A DNA stretch of 8,408 bases, from positions 1-8,408 of the forward strand of contig JAEZGB010000048.1 in the NCBI GenBank assembly GCA_023437485.1. Reading direction: 5' to 3'. The notes below the pieces were generated by a model. The model did no database searches. It worked only from the letters and a program-made list of their open reading frames with translations, and was not told the origin of the DNA. Below are positions 1 through 5,960 of the stretch, in pieces. Each line of letters opens with the position of its first letter. The stretch's first letter is position 1. This DNA comes from Bacteroidota bacterium (GTDB taxonomy: Bacteria > Bacteroidota > Bacteroidia > Flavobacteriales > Flavobacteriaceae). The translations under genes and the position numbers were made by a program.

Positions 1-58
1 CCTGCGCGTTAGTGCTGAAAGTTGCAACGGCAAATGCTGAGAGTAGTAATTTTTTCAT
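1..58 (-). CDS. Secreted protein, N-terminal fragment (signal peptide only)
   Basis: Reading the minus strand from an ATG at 58-56 gives 19 codons, MKKLLLSAFAVATFSTNAQ, and the frame is still open at the window edge. Two lysines, a hydrophobic stretch and a polar end with a likely signal peptidase I site at N-A-Q are the usual form of a Bacteroidota Sec signal peptide. There is no lipobox cysteine in the visible part. A good -7 promoter box (84-91) lies about 26 bases upstream, which supports a real gene start. The mature protein is outside the window, so its function cannot be told; outer-membrane barrels and T9SS cargo often begin this way. Confidence 0.72.
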   Translation of the reverse strand, partial: MKKLLLSAFAVATFSTNAQ

Positions 59-83
59 AGATGTTCGTTGATTAAATGAAACT

Positions 84-91
84 CAAAGATA
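84..91 (-). promoter_or_regulatory. Putative -7 promoter box for the secreted-protein gene
   Basis: The minus strand reads TATCTTTG, a full match to the Bacteroidota -7 consensus TAnnTTTG. Transcription would begin roughly at 76-80, giving a leader of about 20 bases before the ATG at 58. I see no convincing TTG at the -33 distance, so this rests on one box and its position. Confidence 0.5.
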
Positions 92-111
92 ACATTTTTT
101 TTAAGCGGGCG

Positions 112-139
112 TATTTGCGTTAAATTTATTTGCGTTAAA
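112..139. repeat. 13-bp direct repeat in a divergent intergenic region
   Basis: TATTTGCGTTAAA occurs at 112-124 and again, identically, at 127-139, separated by two bases (period 15). It lies between the minus-strand secreted-protein gene and the plus-strand holin-like gene, upstream of both. Two identical sites about 1.5 helical turns apart could bind a regulator, but no known operator is recognised and the region is AT-rich. Confidence 0.5.
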
Positions 140-189
140 ATTCCAAAATATTTGTAAGAAGTTTGCCCTGGAATACTTAAATTGGGAAC

Positions 190-543
190 ATGAAAGCTGT
201 ATTGAGATTATTGATTACCGCCGTTTTGGTCATGCTTTTGGCCAACTTCTTACGGGGGGTTGAAGTGGCGGGGTTCTGGATTTCGATCCTGGTTGCCATC
301 GTACTCAGCCTGCTTAATCTTTTGGTAAAGCCACTGCTCATCATTTTTACATTGCCCGTAACGGTCCTGACCTTCGGCCTGTTCTTGTTGGTGATCAACG
401 CCCTTATGATTATGCTTTGCAGCGTTATCGTCGGCGGGTTTGAGGTGGATAGTTTTTGGACCGCACTGCTTTTCAGCATACTTCTGTCGCTGCTTCAATC
501 GTTGGTATTCAGTTTGACGGGCGAGGGAAAGGAAAAGGGTTGA
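190..543 (+). CDS. Phage holin family protein (4 TMS, YvlD-like membrane protein)
   Basis: This 117-residue protein is almost wholly hydrophobic, with four predicted membrane segments at about residues 4-22, 27-46, 49-76 and 88-110, and a short charged tail (GEGKEKG). Small residues, the N-L-L-V-K-P motif at about 43-48 after helix 2, and the G-G-F-E-V-D turn before helix 4 fit the family annotated as 'Mycobacterial 4 TMS phage holin' (PF04020, B. subtilis YvlD type). Despite the name, these are mostly chromosomal inner-membrane proteins of unknown role, and no phage gene is nearby, so lysis activity should not be assumed. The ATG at 190 is the only good start before helix 1. It is followed by 176 non-coding bases before trigger factor and is probably transcribed separately. 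Confidence 0.85.
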   Translation: MKAVLRLLITAVLVMLLANFLRGVEVAGFWISILVAIVLSLLNLLVKPLLIIFTLPVTVLTFGLFLLVINALMIMLCSVIVGGFEVDSFWTALLFSILLSLLQSLVFSLTGEGKEKG

Positions 544-688
544 GTGATTTGTTTGGCATTTCCCATTGGTCAGGTTTTGCTCTTTAATAGGCATTTTTCC
601 ATTTTTACCGCTTTCCGAAATGAAGGCGAGGTTCCCGGCCAACTTTCCCTTTGAACCTTCTTCGTGATGCCGGTTTGACATTTTTTCG

Positions 689-696
689 TAATTTTG
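689..696 (+). promoter_or_regulatory. Putative -7 promoter box for the tig-clpP-clpX cluster
   Basis: TAATTTTG matches TAnnTTTG in full. It would start transcription at about 700-704, leaving a leader of under 20 bases before the trigger factor ATG at 720. A TTTG at 674-677 is only 11 bases upstream, closer than the usual spacing of about 17-23, so the -33 part is weak. The position argues against any coding start upstream of 720. Confidence 0.5.
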
Positions 697-719
697 CCAG
701 CCAATTTTATTCAGAAAAA

Positions 720-2045
720 ATGAACATCACGAGGAATAATATCGATTCGCTCAACGCGGTGCTTGACGTTGAGATCACCAAAGAAGATTATCAGGACCGG
801 GTAGAGAAGTTGCTTGCCAACTATCGCAAAAACGCAAACATCCCCGGATTTCGCAAAGGCGAGGTGCCGATGAGCCTCATTCGCAAACAGTACGGAAAAG
901 GGGTGATGCTGGAAGAGGTAAACAAACTTTTGCAGGAAAACCTCAATAAATACCTTCAGGAAGAAAAGCTTGATATTTTGGGCAACCCGTTGCCAAAAGC
1001 CGATGAGTCAATGGATTGGGATGCTGACACGCTCAGGTTTCAATTTGAACTTGGCCTGACTCCGGAAGTATCGGCAAATCTTGAAAACCTGAAAGGCATT
1101 ACCAAATATAAGGTAACCGCTGACGAGAAAATGCTCGACGAGCAGGTGATGCGAATCCGCAAACAGTACGGAAAGCTGATCTCCAAAAATGAATTCGAAG
1201 CCGGTGCCGATGTGACCGGAACCTTCCGCAACCAAGAGATGGGCATCGAGAACCGCACCACATTTTCGCCTGAAATTTTCGCGGGCAAGGACGCGCAAAA
1301 AGCCTTTGAAGGAAAAAAGCCCGGAGATGTAGTTACGCTCAACACCAAAGGTCTTTTTGACGATGACCACAAATTGATGGACTACCTTAAAGTAGGGCAC
1401 GACGATGTGCACGGACTTGACACGCAGGTTGAGTTTACCATTGAAGAAATCAATGCCAGTGAACCCGCTGAGCTCAACCAGGAGCTTTTTGACAAGCTTT
1501 TCGGACCCGGCAACGTATCGTCAGAGCAGGAATTGCGCGACAGGATCAGGGAGGATGCTGAAAAGCAGTTCGCCTCGCAGGCCGATCAAAAATTCCTCAA
1601 TGACGTAACCGAGGCGCTTATCGAAACTACCAAATTTGACCTTCCTGCGGCTTTCCTGAAAAAATGGATCCGCACCGCCGGTGAAAATCCGCTCAATGAG
1701 GAAGAGGCCGAAGATGAATACAACAAGTCTGAAAAAGGACTGCGCTACCAGTTAATCGAGGCCCGCGTGATGCGTGACCACGAGGTAAAGGTGAACTTCG
1801 AGGATCTCAAGGCCTATACCTCGGCAATGATCCGCAAACAAATGGCGCAATTTGGCCAGATGGACCCCAGCCAGGAAGACGTTGACGGCATTGTTGCACG
1901 CGTGATGTCCAACCAGGACGAGGTGCGCCGGCTTACTGAGCAGGTGGTCAGCGAGAAAATGCTGAACCTTTTTAAGGAAAAAGTTTCGGCTACCGAAAAA
2001 ACGGTTTCATACGAGCAGTTCGTCAAGGAGATGTACGGAGAGTGA
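720..2045 (+). CDS. tig: Trigger factor (ribosome-associated chaperone), Bacteroidota type
   Basis: This 441-residue protein has trigger factor architecture. The N-terminal ribosome-binding domain carries the signature G-F-R-K-G at residues 43-47, the loop that docks on ribosomal protein uL23. A middle region (about 125-245) sits where the FKBP-like prolyl isomerase domain lies, and a helical C-terminal chaperone domain (about 250-441) is rich in charged residues. It binds nascent chains at the exit tunnel in the cytosol. The middle domain is divergent: I find no FxGG or IPGFE-type FKBP motifs, so isomerase activity is doubtful. The frame is open upstream to an ATG at 651, but the start at 720 is chosen because the protein then begins MNITRNNIDS, as in the family, with A-rich sequence before it and the promoter box at 689-696 downstream of 651. 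It heads the cluster with clpP (53-bp gap) and clpX, the order also seen in E. coli. Confidence 0.95.
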   Translation: MNITRNNIDSLNAVLDVEITKEDYQDRVEKLLANYRKNANIPGFRKGEVPMSLIRKQYGKGVMLEEVNKLLQENLNKYLQEEKLDILGNPLPKADESMDWDADTLRFQFELGLTPEVSANLENLKGITKYKVTADEKMLDEQVMRIRKQYGKLISKNEFEAGADVTGTFRNQEMGIENRTTFSPEIFAGKDAQKAFEGKKPGDVVTLNTKGLFDDDHKLMDYLKVGHDDVHGLDTQVEFTIEEINASEPAELNQELFDKLFGPGNVSSEQELRDRIREDAEKQFASQADQKFLNDVTEALIETTKFDLPAAFLKKWIRTAGENPLNEEEAEDEYNKSEKGLRYQLIEARVMRDHEVKVNFEDLKAYTSAMIRKQMAQFGQMDPSQEDVDGIVARVMSNQDEVRRLTEQVVSEKMLNLFKEKVSATEKTVSYEQFVKEMYGE

Positions 2046-2059
2046 AACTAAAATATTCG

Positions 2060-2067
2060 TACCTTTA
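2060..2067 (+). promoter_or_regulatory. Possible internal promoter box for clpP-clpX
   Basis: TACCTTTA differs from TAnnTTTG only in the last base. It lies in the 53-bp gap between tig and clpP, 31 bases before the clpP ATG, a plausible leader length. The same octamer occurs before the DUF2797 gene (5944-5951). No -33 TTG is seen. If real, it would let ClpXP be made independently of trigger factor. Confidence 0.35.
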
Positions 2068-2098
2068 AAGCGTTTTTGTTTTAACCTTAACCACGAAT

Positions 2099-2773
2099 AT
2101 GAATTTCGGAAAAGAATTTAAAAAGTACGCTACGCGTCACCACGGGGTCAACAGCCTTTATTATGACAAGATTGTTGCGGGTATGACGCCCACGGGGATG
2201 ACACCTTATATTATTGAAGAACGTCAACTGAACGTCTCGCAACTGGATGTTTTTTCAAGGCTGATGATGGACCGTATCATTTTTCTGGGAACCGGAATCG
2301 ATGACCAAATTGCCAACATCGTGCAGGCACAGCTCCTGTTTCTTGAAAGCGCCGATTCGACCAAAGACATCCAAATCTATATCAATTCACCGGGCGGAAG
2401 CGTTTACGCCGGGCTTGGGATATATGACACGATGCAGTACATCAAGCCCGATGTGGCCACCATTTGCACCGGAATGGCTGCGTCAATGGGAGCCGTACTG
2501 CTTTGCGCCGGAGAAAAGGGCAAGCGTTCGGCGTTGCCACATTCACGGGTGATGATTCACCAGCCATCAGGCGGCGCGCAAGGTGTTGCCACCGATATGG
2601 AAATCAACCTGCGGGAAATGCTCAAATTGAAAAATGAACTTTATACCATCATTTCCAAACATACGGGCCAGACCTTTGAGCGCGTGCACCAGGACAGCGA
2701 ACGCGATTACTGGATGATCTCGGACGAGGCCAAATCTTACGGAATGATTGACGAAGTGCTCCGCCGAAGCTAG
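2099..2773 (+). CDS. clpP: ATP-dependent Clp protease proteolytic subunit
   Basis: This 224-residue serine peptidase (family S14) forms the tetradecameric chamber that degrades polypeptides fed in by ClpX. The catalytic triad is Ser129 (in GMAASMGA), His154 (in MIHQPSGG) and Asp203 (in ERDYW). The spacings of 25 and 49 residues equal those of E. coli Ser97-His122-Asp171. The oxyanion-strand motif NSPGGSV is at 96-102. Aligning the triad with the mature E. coli enzyme places mature residue 1 near Gly33, so the first 32 residues are probably a propeptide removed by self-cleavage, longer than the 14 of E. coli; this is inferred from numbering. The ATG at 2099 follows an A-rich stretch. clpX starts 18 bp downstream, so the two genes are almost certainly co-transcribed. 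No key residue is missing. Confidence 0.97.
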   Translation: MNFGKEFKKYATRHHGVNSLYYDKIVAGMTPTGMTPYIIEERQLNVSQLDVFSRLMMDRIIFLGTGIDDQIANIVQAQLLFLESADSTKDIQIYINSPGGSVYAGLGIYDTMQYIKPDVATICTGMAASMGAVLLCAGEKGKRSALPHSRVMIHQPSGGAQGVATDMEINLREMLKLKNELYTIISKHTGQTFERVHQDSERDYWMISDEAKSYGMIDEVLRRS

Positions 2774-2791
2774 GGCACAAAACCAGATACA

Positions 2792-4024
2792 ATGGCAAAA
2801 GAAATATTGGAATGTTCCTTCTGCGGGCGCAAAAAGCCCGAAACGAATCTGCTGATTGCCGGCATCAACGCGCATATTTGCGACCGTTGCATTGAGCAGG
2901 CGCATGGAATCGTGCTGGAAGAGCTAAAGACCAACGGCAATTCTAAATTAGTGGCCGATCTGGTGCTTCGCAAACCCAAGGAGATCCGGGCATTCCTTGA
3001 CCAGTATGTGATCGGTCAGGACCAGACTAAGAAGGTTATGTCGGTCGCGGTTTACAATCATTACAAAAGGCTGATGCAGCAACAACTCGATGACGATGTT
3101 GAAATTGAGAAAAGCAACATCATCATGGTTGGACAAACGGGAACCGGTAAAACGCTGGTGGCCAAAACAATTGCGCGCATGCTCGATGTTCCGCTTGCCA
3201 TTGTTGACGCGACCGTCCTTACCGAGGCCGGTTATGTTGGTGAGGATGTGGAAAGCATCCTGACCCGGCTGTTGCAGGCTGCAGATTACGATGTTGCCAA
3301 AGCCGAGCGCGGGATTGTCTTTATCGACGAGATTGACAAGATCGCGCGCAAAAGCGACAACCCGTCAATCACCCGAGACGTATCGGGCGAAGGCGTACAG
3401 CAGGCGCTTTTGAAGTTACTTGAAGGTACGGTGGTGAACGTGCCGCCAAAAGGAGGCCGCAAGCACCCTGACCAGAAATTCGTCGAGGTGAACACCCAAA
3501 ACATTCTTTTTATTGCCGGTGGTGCCTTTGACGGGGTTGAAAAAATCATCTCAAAAAGGCTCAATCGCCAGGCTGTGGGTTACCACAGTGCCAAAACTTT
3601 TGACTCGATTGACAAGGACAACCTGTTGCAATACATCATTCCCAAAGACATCCGCGATTTTGGGTTGATTCCCGAAATCATTGGCAGGCTTCCGGTTTTG
3701 ACGCATATGGACCCGCTGGACCGTGAAACGCTTCGCGCGATCCTTACCCAGCCCAAGAACGCGCTCATCAAACAGTACAAAAAATTGTTCAGGATGGACG
3801 ATGTCGAGTTCAACATCACCGATGATGCGCTTGATTATATTGTTGACAAGGCGCTGGAATACAAACTTGGCGCGCGCGGATTGCGTTCGTTGTGCGAAGC
3901 CGTCCTTACCGACGCGATGTATGACCTGCCGGGTTCTGATGACAAATCGCTGAGGATCGACAAGGGTTATGTGCAGGATGCCTTGCAAAAGAATTTGCTT
4001 CAGCGGTTAAAAGCTGTCAGTTAG
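2792..4024 (+). CDS. clpX: ATP-dependent Clp protease ATP-binding subunit ClpX
   Basis: This 410-residue AAA+ unfoldase recognises tagged substrates such as ssrA-tailed proteins and threads them into ClpP. The N-terminal zinc-binding domain has Cys8, Cys11, Cys30 and Cys33. Walker A is GQTGTGKT (114-121), the pore-1 loop is GYVG (147-150), and Walker B is IVFIDE (175-180). The RKH substrate-entry loop is at 223-225, the arginine finger is Arg299 in IIGRLP, and the sensor-2 arginine is Arg362 in LGARG. The ClpP-docking tripeptide, IGF in E. coli, reads VGY (262-264). The length fits the family. It lies 18 bp after clpP and is followed by an intrinsic terminator, so it is the last gene of the cluster. 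No lon gene follows, unlike the E. coli layout. Confidence 0.97.
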   Translation: MAKEILECSFCGRKKPETNLLIAGINAHICDRCIEQAHGIVLEELKTNGNSKLVADLVLRKPKEIRAFLDQYVIGQDQTKKVMSVAVYNHYKRLMQQQLDDDVEIEKSNIIMVGQTGTGKTLVAKTIARMLDVPLAIVDATVLTEAGYVGEDVESILTRLLQAADYDVAKAERGIVFIDEIDKIARKSDNPSITRDVSGEGVQQALLKLLEGTVVNVPPKGGRKHPDQKFVEVNTQNILFIAGGAFDGVEKIISKRLNRQAVGYHSAKTFDSIDKDNLLQYIIPKDIRDFGLIPEIIGRLPVLTHMDPLDRETLRAILTQPKNALIKQYKKLFRMDDVEFNITDDALDYIVDKALEYKLGARGLRSLCEAVLTDAMYDLPGSDDKSLRIDKGYVQDALQKNLLQRLKAVS

Positions 4025-4045
4025 CCATCAAGGTTAAATAAATTG

Positions 4046-4077
4046 AAGGCCGGACATCATGTTCGGTCTTTTTTTTT
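4046..4077 (+). terminator. Intrinsic terminator after clpX
   Basis: A 9-bp stem, GGCCGGACA (4048-4056) with TGTTCGGTC (4060-4068), contains two G-U pairs. It closes a 3-base TCA loop and is followed by nine T (4069-4077). Two A-T pairs can extend the stem at its base. It lies 21 bp after the clpX stop. On the minus strand the following sequence is only loosely T-rich, so it is mainly a plus-strand terminator. Confidence 0.9.
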
Positions 4078-4259
4078 GCCTTAGATTCGGGTCATCAGTG
4101 GTCAAACGTGTAACAAGGCACTAATTCACAGCCGTTTTGTGCACAATTTTTTGTGTTGAATAATTTCACACTGAATTTTTGACACAAATCATCGCCGCCA
4201 ACATCAGGCGTGAAACTTTTCGCGTAAACCTTGGTGCAATTGGAGGCGGAAAAGTGCGG
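4078..4259. other. Convergent AT-rich intergenic region, no gene seen
   Basis: This is the gap between the clpX terminator and the end of the minus-strand lipoprotein gene. No ORF with a plausible start or family likeness is present on either strand. It holds a cluster of TGTG/CACA words at 4137-4187, including the perfect palindrome TTGTGCACAA (4137-4146), the short hairpin CACAA-TTTT-TTGTG (4142-4155), and a distant 6-bp pairing of TTGTGT (4151-4156) with ACACAA (4182-4187). No canonical T-tailed terminator for the minus-strand genes is visible, so their 3' end is undefined. Confidence 0.5.
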
Positions 4260-4391
4260 CTAAACCGGTTGGTCCACGGGTTTGTTTATGTCATGCGCGT
4301 GAACGCATCGTTTTCCATAACATCCCAATCTTCGCGGGCCACAGGATGCGACCACGCAGGCAATGATTGCCAATAGTAGGTATTTTTTCAT
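4260..4391 (-). CDS. Small cysteine-containing lipoprotein, coupled to GH3
   Basis: A 43-codon ORF runs from an ATG at 4391-4389 to TAG at 4262-4260. It begins MKKYLLLAIIACVVASC, a lipoprotein signal peptide with a clean lipobox V-A-S-C, so lipidation would fall on Cys17. The mature part is only 27 residues: basic at first (GPRRLGCYGKRC), with Cys24 and Cys29 as a C-x4-C pair that could form a disulfide or bind metal, then a His/Asp-containing stretch and a Pro-rich end. Its ATG overlaps the GH3 stop codon as ATGA, which points to translational coupling and co-transcription. I recognise no named family. Short lipoproteins of this kind are common and poorly annotated in flavobacteria. Lipobox and overlap together make it likely real; its function is unknown. 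Confidence 0.75.
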   Translation of the reverse strand: MKKYLLLAIIACVVASCGPRRLGCYGKRCVHAHDINKPVDQPV

Positions 4392-5917
4392 ATTGTATTT
4401 AAACTGCCCTGCAAACGTTCCAATTGTTCAAAATAATCCCGTGTATTGGAAAGCCGTGGAATCTTATGCTGGCCTCCCAGCTTATCGTTTTCCTTGAGCC
4501 AGTCGTAAAACAATTTGGGGCGTGCAATGTTAACGATTAACGGATTGAGGGTCATATTATTATAGCGCTTGGCCTCATAATCAGAATTTAACTTTTGGAT
4601 CTCCTGGTCCAGTATCACGGCAAAAGCGTCAATGTCAGATGGAGCGGTCTTGAATTCAATCATCCACTGGTGGGCGCCTTTCTCCTTTCCCTGCATGAAA
4701 ACCGGCGCTACGGTATAGTCTGAAATTTCCGAATTCGTGGCCGCACATGCCCTTGCGATGGCGGTGTCGGTGTTTTCAACCATCAATTCCTCGCCAAAAA
4801 CATTGATGAAATGTTTGGTCCTTCCGGTAATCCTGATCCGGTACGGGCTAAGGTTGGTAAAGCGGACGGTGTCGCCAATCATATACCGCCACAGGCCTGA
4901 ATTCGTGGTAATCACGATGGCGTAATTTTTACCGAGTTCCACATCTGAGAGCCTTACTACTTTTTGTTGAGGCGTGCCGAAGGTGTCCATCGGGATGAAC
5001 TCGTAAAAGATGCCGTAATCCAGCATTAGCAATAAATCCTGCGAATCGTTGAGATCCTGGATGGCAAAAAATCCCTCCGAGGCATTGTAGATCTCGTAAT
5101 ATTTAAATCCCGGGCTAGGCACGATCCGTCGATATTGCTCGCGGTAGGGGTCAAAACTCACCCCGCCGTGAAAGTAAACCTCCAGGTTCGGCCAAACCTC
5201 CAGCAGGTTTTCCTTGCCGGTTTCTTCAAGCACGCGGTTTAGCAATACCAGCATCCAGGATGGCACACCGGCAAAGCTGGTAACATTCTCGTGCAGTACC
5301 TGATTGATGATCGCTGGGATTTTGGCCTCCCATTCACTCATCAATGAAATCTTGTTTGAAGGGGTTGAGCTGAATTCGGCCCAGATGGGCATATTCTCGA
5401 TTAATATCGCCGACAAATCGCCAAAATACGAATTGTTGTCTTCATAAATCTGCCGGCTCCCGCCAAGCCTGAGGCTCTTTCCGGTAAAAAGTTGTGAATC
5501 TTCATTGTTGTTCAGGTACAGGCACAAAAGGTCCTTGCTGCCCTTGTAGTGGCAATCTTCCAAAGCCTCGTTGCTCACCGGGATAAATTTGCTCTTGGCA
5601 TTGGTGGTTCCACTGGATTTTGCGAACCACTTAATGGTGGAATGCCAAAATATTTGCTGGTTGCCCCGGCGTGTTTCGGTGATCAGGGGTTCGAGTTCTT
5701 CGTAGGCCGAAACCGGGACTCTGTCGGCAAAAGCCGAATACGACTTTATCGACTCAAAACCATATCTTCTGCCCACCTCGGTATTGTCGCAGGACCGGAT
5801 CAGGTTCAGCAGCAATTCATCCTGTACTTCGTGAGGATATTTCAGGAACAATTCAATTTGGTGAATCCGTTGCTTAAGTACCCAGGAAGCGATGGAATTG
5901 ATGATTGGGAAGGCCAT
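4388..5917 (-). CDS. GH3 auxin-responsive promoter family protein (acyl-adenylate-forming enzyme)
   Basis: This 509-residue protein matches the bacterial branch of the GH3 family (PF03321). Plant members such as JAR1 activate a carboxylic acid with ATP and join it to an amino acid. The nucleotide-binding loop is SSGTT (101-105), followed by N-A-K-S-K. The second adenylate motif YNASEGFF is at 277-284, corresponding to the conserved Y/A-S-E segment of plant enzymes. GLWRYMIGD is at 341-349, and a C-terminal lid with GQHKIPR (482-488) may carry the active lysine. The substrate in bacteria is not known, and no auxin role should be read into the name. The frame stays open upstream to 6277, but that part is antisense to the DUF2797 gene. 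The ATG at 5917 gives MAFPIINSIASWVLKQR, the usual N-terminus of this group, and sits about 36 bases after a TAnnTTTG box. The stop overlaps the lipoprotein start. It is probably cytosolic. Confidence 0.92.
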   Translation of the reverse strand: MAFPIINSIASWVLKQRIHQIELFLKYPHEVQDELLLNLIRSCDNTEVGRRYGFESIKSYSAFADRVPVSAYEELEPLITETRRGNQQIFWHSTIKWFAKSSGTTNAKSKFIPVSNEALEDCHYKGSKDLLCLYLNNNEDSQLFTGKSLRLGGSRQIYEDNNSYFGDLSAILIENMPIWAEFSSTPSNKISLMSEWEAKIPAIINQVLHENVTSFAGVPSWMLVLLNRVLEETGKENLLEVWPNLEVYFHGGVSFDPYREQYRRIVPSPGFKYYEIYNASEGFFAIQDLNDSQDLLLMLDYGIFYEFIPMDTFGTPQQKVVRLSDVELGKNYAIVITTNSGLWRYMIGDTVRFTNLSPYRIRITGRTKHFINVFGEELMVENTDTAIARACAATNSEISDYTVAPVFMQGKEKGAHQWMIEFKTAPSDIDAFAVILDQEIQKLNSDYEAKRYNNMTLNPLIVNIARPKLFYDWLKENDKLGGQHKIPRLSNTRDYFEQLERLQGSLNTI

Positions 5918-5943
5918 AAGGGGAATAATTGAGGGGCGATTTC

Positions 5944-5951
5944 TACCTTTA
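5944..5951 (+). promoter_or_regulatory. Possible -7 promoter box for the DUF2797 gene
   Basis: TACCTTTA is one base off TAnnTTTG and identical to the octamer before clpP. Transcription would start close to 5955-5958, almost at the ATG at 5960, so either the mRNA is nearly leaderless or translation begins at the second ATG at 5981. A TTG at 5929-5931 is 12 bases upstream, closer than usual. Confidence 0.35.
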
Positions 5952-5952
5952 C

Positions 5953-5960
5953 CAAAAATA
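5953..5960 (-). promoter_or_regulatory. Putative -7 promoter box for GH3 and the lipoprotein
   Basis: The minus strand reads TATTTTTG, a full match to TAnnTTTG, giving a predicted start near 5946-5949 and a leader of about 30 bases before the ATG at 5917. It is one base away from the opposing plus-strand box, so the two promoters are back to back. Its -33 region would fall inside the start of the DUF2797 gene; no clear TTG is seen there. Confidence 0.42.

Noticed and set aside
190..543. Prophage or lysis cassette suggested by the holin name
   Set aside because: No endolysin, structural or integration gene is nearby; this family is widespread on chromosomes outside phages.
628..659. Hairpin GAGGTTC / GAACCTT with an 18-base loop before tig
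   Set aside because: The stem is only 6 bp plus a wobble with a large loop and no T-tract; not a convincing terminator or riboswitch.
620..667. 15-residue ORF just upstream of tig, as a possible leader peptide
   Set aside because: The predicted promoter for tig lies downstream of it, there is no attenuator-like structure, and ORFs this short arise by chance.
651..719. Upstream in-frame ATG for trigger factor adding 23 residues
   Set aside because: The added residues are not part of the family, and the likely promoter box lies inside this stretch.
4179..4376. 65-codon plus-strand ORF downstream of clpX
   Set aside because: Its frame has no family likeness and lies mostly antisense to the better supported lipoprotein gene; the start is not an ATG.
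5549..5932. 127-codon plus-strand ORF inside the GH3 gene
   Set aside because: Antisense shadow of GH3 with no domain likeness.
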